Assembly (NCBI GenBank): GCA_014904845.1
Contig: MU119335.1
Location: 84,271 to 148,270 of the forward strand
DNA from: Acephala macrosclerotiorum
Taxonomy: Eukaryota > Ascomycota > Leotiomycetes > Helotiales > Mollisiaceae
Reading direction: 5' to 3'
Length of the DNA stretch: 64,000 bases
Numbering within the stretch: position 1 is the stretch's first letter; each line of letters starts with the position of its first letter. Under the pieces are notes generated by a model, which ran no database searches, was not told the origin of the DNA, and saw nothing but the letters and a program-made list of their open reading frames with translations. Below are positions 53,521-64,000 of the stretch, piece by piece. The position numbers and the translations under genes were made by a program.

Positions 53521-55175
53521 TCCGACAATTAACAATAATTTAATCTTAAGTTTACTCAATTAAATATTTATTTAAATATATAATATATATAAATAAATTT
53601 TAAATTTTAAATTTTTTTTATAAAACTTATTTTAATAAATTAAAATAAATTATATTTTTAAATACGATTGAAATAAGAATTTTATAATATTAATTTGGGA
53701 TTTTTATTGATTTTATCGGCAAATGTTACTTATAAATCGAATAAGTTTATAAATGTAATAATAAAATAAAATACAATTGAATTGTATTTATTTGTTTATT
53801 GTAATTTAAAAAAGTCGAATTGTAGTAATAATAATAACGTGATTAGTTTAATGTATATTATAAAAAGACAATAAAGTACAAAGCAAAAAAGTCCAATCGT
53901 AAATCAGTTCGTCTTAGTTAGTGGATTAGATTTATTCGAAGTAATTCGTAATTCGTAAATTAATCAATTAATTAGTTAAAGTAGAAGTAAAAAAAATTGT
54001 TGATTAGTTTATAGTAAACGAAAACTCTTTATGTACTAGAAGATACGTGATCAATATTGCTCTCGAAACTAGTTATTTTATAAAGATTTTTGAAGAGAGA
54101 ATATATAGTTTTACTATAATCGTTTTTTTATATAACGAGTTCGTTTCGAGTTTTAAAAAAAAAAACTAGAAAAAGAAAAAAAATTCGCTTTAAATAAAAA
54201 ATTCAAAGTTCGAGATTTTTTAAATTATTATCGTTTTTTTTTAAAAATTTGATAGTTTTTTTAATATTTTTATTAATATTAAATTTTTTTGTAATTTTTT
54301 TTTTTTTTTTTTTAGAATTTAATAAAAGAAAAAAAAATAAACGAATTTTAAATTTAAATTTATCGTTAAAAATAATTAAATACTTTTAATCATTTTTTAT
54401 AAACATTATTAATTTTTTAATTTCGTATTTAAAAAAAAGATTTATTATTAAAAAATATTTTTATTTTTTTTATTTTAAAATATTGAAAAATTAGTTTAAT
54501 TTAAATTATAATTTATTTTTACTAATACGTATATAAATGTTTATTATTAAACGAGTTTTAATAATTTAATTATTAGAAAATTTTATATTAAATAATAAAA
54601 TAATTTAAAAATTTCGTGCAACGAATTATATCGAAAATTGTATCGATTTTTTTAAATTGAATATTATTGAAAAAGGATTCATCGTTAAAAAATTCTCGAA
54701 ATCGATTTTTAAAAAAAATTTAAAATTTATTATAAATTTTTTTGAGTTTTTCGTAGGTAATATTACTAATAATTTTTTTATTAGTATTAATAAGTATTAA
54801 ACTTATAAAAAGTAAAATGAAAAAATTAGAGTATTTGAAATTTTTAATGTATTTTCAATCGATAAAAGTTTTTGTTTTATAAATATATAATTTCAATTTT
54901 TAAAATTTTTTTTTTACAATATTTAATTAAATTTATTTTAAAATTTTTTTAATTAAAATTCGATTTTTAATATTAGAAAAAAGATTTATTTAAATAATTT
55001 TTTTAAAAAATTAAAATAATTAATTTATCGTTTTTTATAATTGTTAAATTGCAAATAAATTATTTAAAATTTACTAGAAAAAAAAAGTTCAATATATAAT
55101 AAGTTTGAATTTTAAAATATATTTATTTTTTTTTCATAGAAAAATTGATCAATTTTATTGTTTTAATAGAGTTTA

Positions 55176-55404
55176 TATCGATTTAATCATGTGATCACTT
55201 AAGCGATCGATTAAATAATTTGAACTATAATTTTTATTGCTTTTAGTAACAATTGCTCTAATGTCCACTTTTTAATTTTACGTTTACTTTGTTTAATTAT
55301 ATAAATAAATAAATATTTCTTTTGAGAAGAAGTAAATAAAATTGAATTATTAATATTAAATTAAAATTTTAATATTTCGTAATTTGTTTTCGAACGTTTT
55401 AATA
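55176..55404 (+). repeat. Left LTR of the copia element
   Basis: 229 bases beginning TATCGATTTAAT and ending TTTTAATA. The usual TG...CA ends appear to have mutated to TA...TA. Confidence 0.85.
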
Positions 55405-56416
55405 CTAATCAATAATTAAATTCGTTTGACTATAAAACAATAAAATTACTTACGAAAAAATAGTAATTAAATAAAATCGATCGAATAAAAAAACTCAAAT
55501 TATACGCAATTTACTAATTCAATTAAACGTAAAAAAAGAGTAATTTTTATTTGTATTAAAAAAGATTACTAGATCTTTAAAGAATATTGCGATTTTACGT
55601 TTGTTTTATTTTTTTCGATTTGAAATTAATTAATTTTTTATTTTACGTTTTATCGCGTATTAACAATGAATATTTTATTGTAATTTGTTAAACAATATTA
55701 AAAATAATTTTTACGAGTTTGATACGAAGATTCGTTGAACTAATATATTTATTAGATATAATATGATTCGATAAAATATTTTTCGAGAATACGATTATAT
55801 TTTTTCAAAATACGATTTTAATTAAAAAGAGATTTTTTTACTATTTTTTTTATTTTTCGATTCGATACAATATACATTGGAATAAATATAAAATTTCAAA
55901 GCGAAAAGTAATTAAAACTATGGATTATAAATAAAATATAAAAAAACATTTTTAGAATAAACAAAAAAAATATTTGAAAAGAAAATAAATAAAAATACGA
56001 AAAGAAAATTACGTGAAATTTTGCGAATGAATAAAATATAGATATTGAAAAAACGATTTATTAAAGTCTTAAAAATATTAACAAATATTGCAAATAAAAA
56101 AGAACAATTAAAATAATCGTATAAAAAAATTGTAAAAATGAACTTAATAAAAAATTTCAATTTATGAAAAAATATAATCGATTTAAAAATAGAATAAATT
56201 CGAAAATTAGCGTTTTTTATTATTTTTATTAAGAAAATTAAAAAAATAATATTAATACTTTCGAATTTTTTTTTTCAATTATCAAAATTTACTATAAGAC
56301 TTTTTATAAAACAAACGATATTACTCGAATATACGATATTTTAAAAACAATTTTAAAAGTACAATAAAATATTATTATTAAATTTGTCGTCAAAAGACGA
56401 AAATTCGAAATAAAAC

Positions 56417-57290
56417 TTGTCGTTTTTATTATTATCAAAAATTGAAAAACTATCAAAGAATTTTAATCGATTAATATACAATTTCAATTACGAAAATCAA
56501 ACAATATTTAATTTTAATAAAAAATTAATTATTTTTATAAAAATTTATAACGATAAATTCAAATACTACAAAAAAAAAAATTTATTAAATATATTTATAC
56601 AAATATTTAAAAACTTATATTCGAAAGCAAATATTAAATTCGAGAATTATTATAACGCGTTTTCGATTATATTTGTCAATGAAATTAATAAGTTTTATTA
56701 CTAGAAATTCGCTAAGAAAAGTTTGTTTTTCGATAAAATGATTAAAATTGTAAAATCGAATTTTGAAATCGAAAAACGTTAAAATAGAATATTTAATTAA
56801 TAGAATACGATTATATTCGCGTTAATTCGAATACAAAATTCAAATAAAACGATTTTCGAATACTTTGAAATATTATATTAAAGATTGATCTAAAAACAGT
56901 TTAATTTACACTCGAATATACGAACAAAAATTATTATACGAAACAAATTTTATTACGTTTATTAAAGTGTATTAAAATATTATTAAACGTTTTTTCGATT
57001 TTCATCGAATTTTTAAACGATATACGAAAACGTTCGTAATGCGATTTTATTTTAAACGAAAATAAAAACAATTTTTAGAATTTTTATAATCAAAAAAAAA
57101 AAATCTATCGAAATATAATCGAATTATATTTCGTAAACTACAAATATTACGATAAAAATACTCGATATAGCGATTAAATTAATTATAAAAAATCGACAAT
57201 ATATTAAAACGAAAAAAAGTATTTCGTTTATAAAAACTCGAATTATTAAAATACTCGCTATACGCTAAAAAAAAAAAAAGAGCGTACGAC
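56417..57290 (+). pseudogene. copia gag relic
   Basis: A frame open over 95 codons (from 56417) and then broken by stops keeps the outline of a fungal copia gag: KLIIFIKIYNDKFKYY, the conserved Tyr-Tyr region at FVNEINKFYY, then a broken stretch with NFEIEKR. Near 57216-57270 a mutated zinc-knuckle-like region is followed by AYDDF-type residues. Identification rests on the order and spacing of motifs. Confidence 0.6.
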
Positions 57291-57959
57291 GATTTTAAAA
57301 AATTGAAATCGTTCAATAAAAACAAAATAATTCAATTCGTAATTAAATTCGAGAAATTAAATTTCGATATTATTAAAAAATACAAATAATTCGTCGTTGA
57401 ATTTACTAAAAAAAGAAATTTATACGGAAACGATATTACGCGATTGATTAATTATTTTATAATATTTTATAATACGATTAATAAATTTAAAATTATCGAA
57501 TTATTCGATTACTAATTAATTTATTATACGATATTAAATATTGTAATACAATTGAAATTGTTTTCAATATTTACTAATATAAAAACGTATTTAACGAGTC
57601 GCTATATATTAAACGTTTTTATAAATATTATAATCGATATTAGTATTGTTCAACGATCGACTATCGATGAAAATTAATATTTAATTTTTCAACGAATTCG
57701 AAACGTTAAATTGAACGAATTTAAAATTAAAAAAATAATAATTAAATTTAAAATCGATAAAATTTTATCTCTTGAAATTATTAACGTCGATACACTAATT
57801 AAACGTATTACGTTTTATATAATTTTAATAAACGTATTTTTTCTATTGTATTTTCAAAATATAAATAAATTACGAATTAAATTCAATAATTTTAATAATG
57901 TATTTATTTGAAATAAACGATATACGTTTATTATTAAAGTATTTAAATATTTTTGAATA

Positions 57960-58172
57960 TTATTTAATTTACTCGAAAATTTGATTTATAGTAATTGTAA
58001 AGTTTTTACGATAAAAATCGATTTTATTATTTACTATTTGATTAAAACGAAATTTAAACGATTGTATAAACGTTTCGAATATTTATCAATCGTTAAATTC
58101 GCGCGAGTATTAAAACGTAAAAAATATTTTACGAATTTTGAAAAAATTAAAAAAATAAAATTTTTTTATTAA
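57960..58172 (+). pseudogene. copia GAG-pre-integrase relic
   Basis: The stretch KRLYKRFEYLSIVKFARVLK still shows the L-x-R-F-x-H-x-S-x-x-K-L pattern of the pre-integrase zinc-binding region, with the histidine and glycine lost by mutation. Confidence 0.65.
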
Positions 58173-58184
58173 TAATATTAAATA

Positions 58185-58600
58185 AATAGTAAATTTTTCG
58201 ATCGTTTTAAGTTTATATTGTATAATAACTATAATTTTAATTATTTCGTTTATTTAAACGTATTATAAATCGATAGAAAATTAGTATTTTAAATTGTAAA
58301 CGAAATTATAGTATTTCAAATCGCGAAATTTTTTATAAATATATCGATAAAAAAAGTATAAAACGTTTTTCGAGTATATTAAATCAATATTTACTTTAAA
58401 CTATCGATATTTATTATTTATAATCTCGAAACGAATTTTAATTTTAAGAAATTTCGTGATAATATTAAAAATATAAATATCGATTCGAAGATTATATTAA
58501 TAAAAGTTTATAATTCGATTAATTTAATAAAAAAATACTACGCTTTATTGAAACGTACGTATAATATATTATTTCGAGAATTTTTCGATTTATGAAAAAA
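58185..58600 (+). pseudogene. copia integrase relic
   Basis: In one frame with three or so stops the core integrase can be traced: a first acidic region near the VYLNVL segment, then IIYNLETNFNFKKFRDNIKN, where the second catalytic Asp position (HDAGTNF-like) has become Asn or Glu-Thr context, then VYNSINLIKKYYALLKR for the E-containing helix. The catalytic residues are mostly replaced. It is dead. Confidence 0.7.
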
Positions 58601-58869
58601 AAAGCGATTTCAAATAATAATCAAAGCAATTAATAATACGATAAAATCGAATAATATTATTTTTACACTTTTTATTTTCGACGTTTACTCTCGAATATTA
58701 CAATAGAACGCGTTTACAATATCAATTACTGTCAAAACTAAAGCAATAGAAAATACAATAATTACAATTCAAAAATATTATACTATTTACTAAATTAATA
58801 ATATTTTACGAATAAAAAATAGTTCACAAAATTATTATTTAATTGATTTACTTTTAAATTCAAACGTAT

Positions 58870-58900
<31 letters not shown>

Positions 58901-59619
58901 AATTATATACGCTTTTAATAATAAATAAAGAAATATATTAATTACAATTATCAAATAAATCAAAAAATTTTCGTAGTATTATAATAAAATTATTTTATTA
59001 AAATCTCGAGTAATTCAAAAAATAATCAAAAAATTATTTATTAAAAGAAAATTTACTAAAAAATTTAAACTCAAAATTAAATTTTTTTAAAAAAAGTTCG
59101 AAAATAAAAAAAAATATATTTGATTTATTTCACTCAATCGAAAAAACTTTATATATTTCGAAAAAAAATTTATATTTATTTCAAATTACAATAAAAATCT
59201 TTTTTTACATTTTTAATTTCAACGAATATATTTATATAACAATTTGTATAAATATAAAAACTTTCAAAATTTATTTAATTGAAAAAGAAACTAAAGATAA
59301 ATAATTGTTTATAGATTTTTGCACAAAAAAAATTATTATTATTTTAAGCGATCTATTTATAATTTCTCATAAAAAAAAATTAATAAATTAATCGCGAAAA
59401 AAATCTTTAAATTAATTTTTAATAATTCGAAAAAGATTGACAATTAATAAATCTTCGATTTAAAATTAGTAAACGAGATCAAAAGTATAAAAACGATAAT
59501 TTTATACGAAAAATCTCGTTTTATAATTTAAATATTTAACGATAAAAATAAAAAAATAATACTAATTTAATTTTTGATTATTTAATATATTAATCAATAA
59601 ATTATCGTCGTTTTAATTC

Positions 59620-59945
59620 TATTTTTCAAATTTAAAAAAATCAATTTTTACTTAAAAAATATTATTCAAATATACGTACAATTAATAATTTTATTAATAC
59701 GTATTATTTTTATTAAACTTTCGAAAAAAATAATAAATAAATTTCTATCGAACGTCGTTTTTAAAATAATTAAATTTTTTTACGAAATCTCGAAAACGAA
59801 AATACACTAATATAAAACGTATAATATTTACTATAAAAACAAATTTTCAATAGAATTTTCAATTTTCGATTTTTATTTATTTATTATAAAAAATAATTAT
59901 ATTTTATTCAAAATAATCAATATATAAATTAATAATACGTTTATT
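59620..59945 (+). pseudogene. copia reverse transcriptase relic
   Basis: The frame reads KKINFYLKNIIQIYVQLIIL, which fits the L-x-D-I-x-Q-A-Y-V-Q block of copia RT with the catalytic Asp changed, followed by IIFIKLSKKI and KIIKFFYEISK, the position of the K-x-L-Y-G-L block. A TAA follows IH where Trp stands in the family. Confidence 0.65.
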
Positions 59946-61277
59946 TTAAAAAATTAAATTTTTATAAAATTAAAAAATTTTAAATTATAAAAAATCAAAT
60001 TACTAATTAAATTTACAAAATTTTTTACATCGAATATTTTTTTATTATTTAATAAATATAAATTAATAGTAAATAAAATTGGAAATAGAATTGTATTTTC
60101 GTAAAAAAAACAAAGTAAACGTTTAAATTTAATTAATTTGAAATTTAATTTTTATAAATAAACGTACTTTGAATAACGTGTTTAAGAAGTATATATTAAT
60201 TCTATTTACTAATCAAAAATTGCGTACGATATATTGATAGTAGTTTAATATTAATATCTCGAAAAGAGATAAATTGTAACGTTAAATAAACGATTACAAT
60301 AGTAAATAAATAATTTCAATCGTGGATTTTGATTTTTTTGTTTGGATTTATATTTAATAAAGTTTTTCGTTTTTGTAGACGATTTTTTTATTATAAATAA
60401 AATTTTTAATTCGTAGATCGAGTATATCGTCGTTTTTAGTAATAAGATTTATAGCGATAAATAATTCGACTTACGAAACAATTTATTTTATTAGAGTTTA
60501 ACGAAATACAAAAAAATTACTCGTACTATTTTAATTTTTAAACTATACGCAATAATAATAAAAATCGATATAAAAATTTCGATTTTTATTACTTTTGATT
60601 TTATTATAAAGCGATTTAAATTGAATCCAATTCTTATAATTATTTGTATCGATTTTTTCTTTTTCTACGAATATATAATCAAACTCGATACTATTAAAAA
60701 AAAGCGTTTTATAATCGATATTATAATTATTAAACAATTGTATAAATACAAAATTTTTTTAAAAATTCAATAAATTACTAAAAACAATAATTTAATTAAT
60801 ACTATAATTAAATTTAATATTAATAAAGTATTTAAATCGTTTGTTAATATTAATCGTTTTAATATTAAAATACAAAAATAAATACAATGTTTCAAAGTTT
60901 AAAAATCAATCGACAAAAACGAAAATAGTAAAAAAAACAATCGTTAAAAAAAATAATATTAAAAAAAAAAAAATATAATTATTATTTTTAATATTTTTAA
61001 TATTTTTAGTATTTTTAATATTTTTCGATATTTTTAGTATTTTCAAAAGTAAAACTTTCAATTAATTCGAAAATTATAAATATTGAATTTGAAAGAATTT
61101 TTTTAAGTTTAATTTGATCGATTAAATATTACAATACGTAACGACAATTAATTTACGATTAATTTTTTTTTTAGTATTTAATAGCGAAATAATACGTTAA
61201 TAATCGTAATAATACTTTTTTTTGTATTTAATTTACGAGTTAAAAAAAGCGTTTTTTTTTAAAAAGAGAATTATTAG

Positions 61278-61506
61278 TATCGATTTAATTATATAATCAT
61301 TTAAACGATCGATCAAATAATTCGAATTATAATTTTTATTGCCTTTGGCAACAATTGCTCTAGTATTCATTTTTTAATCTTACGTTTACTTTATTTAATT
61401 ATATAAATAAATAAATATCTTTTCTAAGAAAAAGTAAATAAAATTGAATTATTAATATCAAACTAAAATTTTAGTATTTCGTAATTTGTTTTTAAACGTT
61501 CTAACA
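61278..61506 (+). repeat. Right LTR of the copia element
   Basis: 229 bases beginning TATCGATTTAAT and ending TTCTAACA, so it keeps the CA end. It shares long blocks with the left LTR (AACAATTGCTCTA, TTACGTTTACTT, AAATAAAATTGAATTATTAAT). The differences I see are mainly A/G and T/C. Confidence 0.85.
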
Positions 61507-64000
61507 ATTTAATAAATTGAAAAAAAACAACGAAATAAAAAAAATAATTTTTAAAAAATCGATAAAATAATAATTACAATTTAAAATTCATTTATAAAAA
61601 TTGAACGATAAAAAAAAATATATATTGTACAAAAAAAAAAATTTACTAAAAAAAATTCATTAATAATAAAATTTTAATATATTAATTTTTTTAAAAAAAA
61701 ACAATAAAATATTCTTTTTTTTCGTTTATTTAAAAAAATTTTATAAAGTAAAAATTATTGCAATTTTTAAATTAATAAACAATTTAATCAAAAAAACAAA
61801 AATAAAAATAATAAAAATTCGCGAAAATTAAAATCGATTTTTCGTTAGTATTTTTTATTTATATTAAAAAATAGTAAAAATATTTATAAATTAAAAATAA
61901 ATATTAAAATAAATTTAAACAAATTAAAATTTTTTTTTTTTAATATATAATTTATAAATTTTAAATAATTGTACTTTTATAATTTCAATTTATTTTTTGT
62001 CGTTTTTAAAGTATAAATCGAAATTTTCGTAAAACGTTATATAGTAAATTCGATAAAATTATTTAATAAACAAATACTTATAAATATTGTAAATAGTATT
62101 TAGAATTTTAACGCGATTAATGAAATTTAAAGTATCAAAAAAAGTAATATTTGATTTTTAAGTATTGTTTATATTATACGTATAATTAATTATCGAGTAT
62201 ATATTATTTGATTAAAATTCGTAAATTGATTAAAATAAAGTAATATTAAATTACGATAAAATAATAATAATTTTATATTTTTTTAATGTAAATATAAATA
62301 TATTGTAGTATTTCTTATTATTAATAGTAGATTTTTTAAGTTTAAAAAAAAAAAAAATCGAAATAAAAAAAAAAAAAAAATCGAAAAATTCGAAAAATTT
62401 GAAAAATCTAAAAAAACAAAAAATTTTACATAAAAAAACTAATAATAATAATATTATTATTATTGTTATTATTATTACTAATTAATAAAATTGATTAAAA
62501 AAATAAAATATTAATATTAATAACTTTTTGAGATTTAACGCTTCGAATATTTATATTATTAATAATAATAATCGATTATTTTTTAGATTTATTTACAAAA
62601 ATCGAAAAAAATTCTTTAATATATTTTTTAATTATTAAAAGTCTATAAAAATAAAAAATAAAATACAATTTTTTTAAATTTATTTTATTTAAATTTGTAA
62701 TCATTAAATCGTTATTCGTATTCTTTAAATATATTAACGCTTTTTTACAATCGATAAATCGAAAAAATATTTTTATAAATAATATATTACAAATTTTATT
62801 TTTTTTAATAATAATCATATTAATAATTCTAATAATTTTACGAAATATAAAACGCTTTATATAGAATATTTACTCGAGTTTTTAATATATATATTTACTG
62901 TAAAATCTATTAATAAAACTTTCAATAAATTATCGAAATATTTAAACTCGAAAAAATTTTTTTTGATTATAGTATTTAAATATACTATCAAAAATTTTAA
63001 TCAAATTAAATCGAGTTTATTAAAATATAATATACGATTTTTTAATTTTATTTATTTTAAAAAAATTTTTTTTATTTAAAATTGTATATTATTCTAAGAT
63101 TTTCTTAAAAAATTTTAAAATAATATTATTTTTAATTTTTTTTTTTATTTAATTAAAATTTTTTTTATTACGTTTTTAATTTTTATAAGTTTATTATTAA
63201 TATTATTAATTGTAATTGTTTTTTTTTTCAAGTAATAATCTATTAATAGTTTTCTATAGATTATCGAAATCGCGTTATACGATTTGTATAAACGTATTAT
63301 AATTATTTTCGTTTCGTTTTTTGTGTATAAAATTTGTATTTTTGAAATTTAATAAAATATTTCTTTGAAATATAATAATAATATTGTAAAAATTTCGAGA
63401 ATAAAAATTGAAATTATAAAATTTGTACGTAAAAAAATAATATAATAAATTGATCGAATTTTAAAAATAAAGAACGCGTAAATTTGAAAAAAAGAAATTT
63501 ATTAATAAAATCGAAAAAAATTATAAGTTTTTATATTTGTAAAAAAATTATATAAAAAAAATAAATAAATATTTTTTACGTTTTAAATAATTAAAAATTG
63601 TAAAGTTTATTTGTTTTTATAAGAAAAGTTTTCAAAGTGTATTAATATATATAATTGAAATATCGTAATATTAATCTCGAATAAAATTTTTTAAAAGTTT
63701 TAAATAAATAGTTTTATATTGATTTTTTATAAAACGTATTAAATAAATTTTGAAAAAAAAGAAATAAAAAAAGCAAATATCTATAGATCGTTTTTGTAAA
63801 AAAAATATATATAAATTTTTGAAAAAAATCGTTGTAAAATATTTAAATAAATAAAATATATTCGATTAATAAAATTATTTATATGTAAAATAATACAAAT
63901 TAAAATTTTAAAAAAATGAAAAAAAAAATAAATAATATTAAAAAGAAATTGTAATTTTTGAATTAGTATAAAATTGAAAAATTGTAATTGAAAAATTTTA

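Larger units (their letters stand above)
55176..61506 (+). mobile_element. Ty1/copia LTR retrotransposon, RIP-degraded, 6331 bp
   Basis: Two direct repeats of 229 bases bound the element. The flanking five bases are GTTTA (55171-55175) and ATTTA (61507-61511), a target duplication with one G-to-A change. The internal order is gag, pre-integrase, integrase, reverse transcriptase, all on the plus strand; integrase before reverse transcriptase defines the copia type. Stop codons throughout, mostly at former Trp and Gln codons, make it dead. The primer-binding site after the left LTR is not recognisable. A purine-rich AAAAAGAGAA lies just before the right LTR. Confidence 0.88.
53521..64000. other. 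AT-rich, RIP-like isochore to the end of the window
   Basis: About 10.5 kb of DNA made almost only of A and T, with stop codons in all frames. Remaining C and G sit largely in CG pairs (TCG, ACG), while CA and TG are scarce in many stretches. This is the outcome expected of repeat-induced point mutation, which turns CA into TA. Apart from the copia element at 55176-61506 I can identify nothing; the flanks at 53521-55170 and 61512-64000 are probably other erased repeats. Short frames here are chance. Confidence 0.85.

Noticed and set aside
60543..60737. 64-codon minus-strand frame inside the copia element
   Set aside because: Antisense to the identified element and composed of AT-codon residues; chance.
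62576..62818. 80-codon minus-strand frame in the AT-rich block
   Set aside because: Lys/Ile/Asn/Phe-only composition expected from AT-rich DNA; no motif order that supports a transposon domain.
53521..64000. Mitochondrial DNA or a centromere as the source of the AT-rich block
   Set aside because: No mitochondrial genes, tRNAs or rRNAs are visible, and a copia element with CG-retaining RIP-like decay explains the sequence. A centromeric position cannot be excluded but has no direct support.

Overview
The window comes from a filamentous ascomycete (Pezizomycotina). Introns are short (about 50-180 bases) with GTAAGT/GTATGT-type donors and CTAAC/CTGAC branch sites. Genes include a HET-domain protein, a CYP52-type P450, a fungal CorA-like protein, a Fot1/pogo transposon and a copia element carrying RIP-type mutations. 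A leotiomycete is my best guess, from general family resemblance only; no marker gene here settles it.

Layout. 1-1669: 3' part of a HET-domain gene. 3362-7577: a small heat-shock protein and a Src1/Heh1 inner-nuclear-membrane protein. 8474-15550: a poor stretch with a small membrane protein, a broken ankyrin-type gene, a broken Kre9/Knh1-like surface protein and a 372-bp MITE. 15550-18404: a DXD glycosyltransferase with a stop codon just before its conserved C-terminal motif, and a protein built of six cysteine-bearing repeats. 19092-22287: a nine-exon phosphate transporter (-). 23546-25955: a protein with a NLR-like N-terminus. 27150-31144: HEM14 (heme synthesis) and NAB2 (mRNA export), both (-). 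32531-36959: a secreted GH20 hexosaminidase and a CYP52-like P450. 37187-42720: a tandem array of seven modules of about 550 bp, each with its own TATA box; a Fot1-like transposon sits exactly in the TATA box of the fourth. 43956-50174: a protein kinase (-) and a nine-exon amino acid permease (+). 50691-53128: a decayed CorA-like membrane protein gene. From about 53,520 to the end the DNA is an extremely AT-rich isochore holding a 6.3-kb Ty1/copia element with 229-bp LTRs and a 5-bp target duplication.

Housekeeping genes (HEM14, NAB2, SRC1, phosphate transporter, GH20, P450) are intact and most could be given complete exon models with consistent phase. Self-recognition or accessory genes (ankyrin, CorA-like, surface protein, glycosyltransferase) are broken, many by C-to-T or G-to-A changes. 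This fits a two-compartment genome in which mutation attributed to RIP has erased repeats and may have touched nearby genes.

The most novel candidates are the tandem TATA-module array and the cysteine-repeat protein. I could not run alignments, so family names rest on motif recognition by eye.
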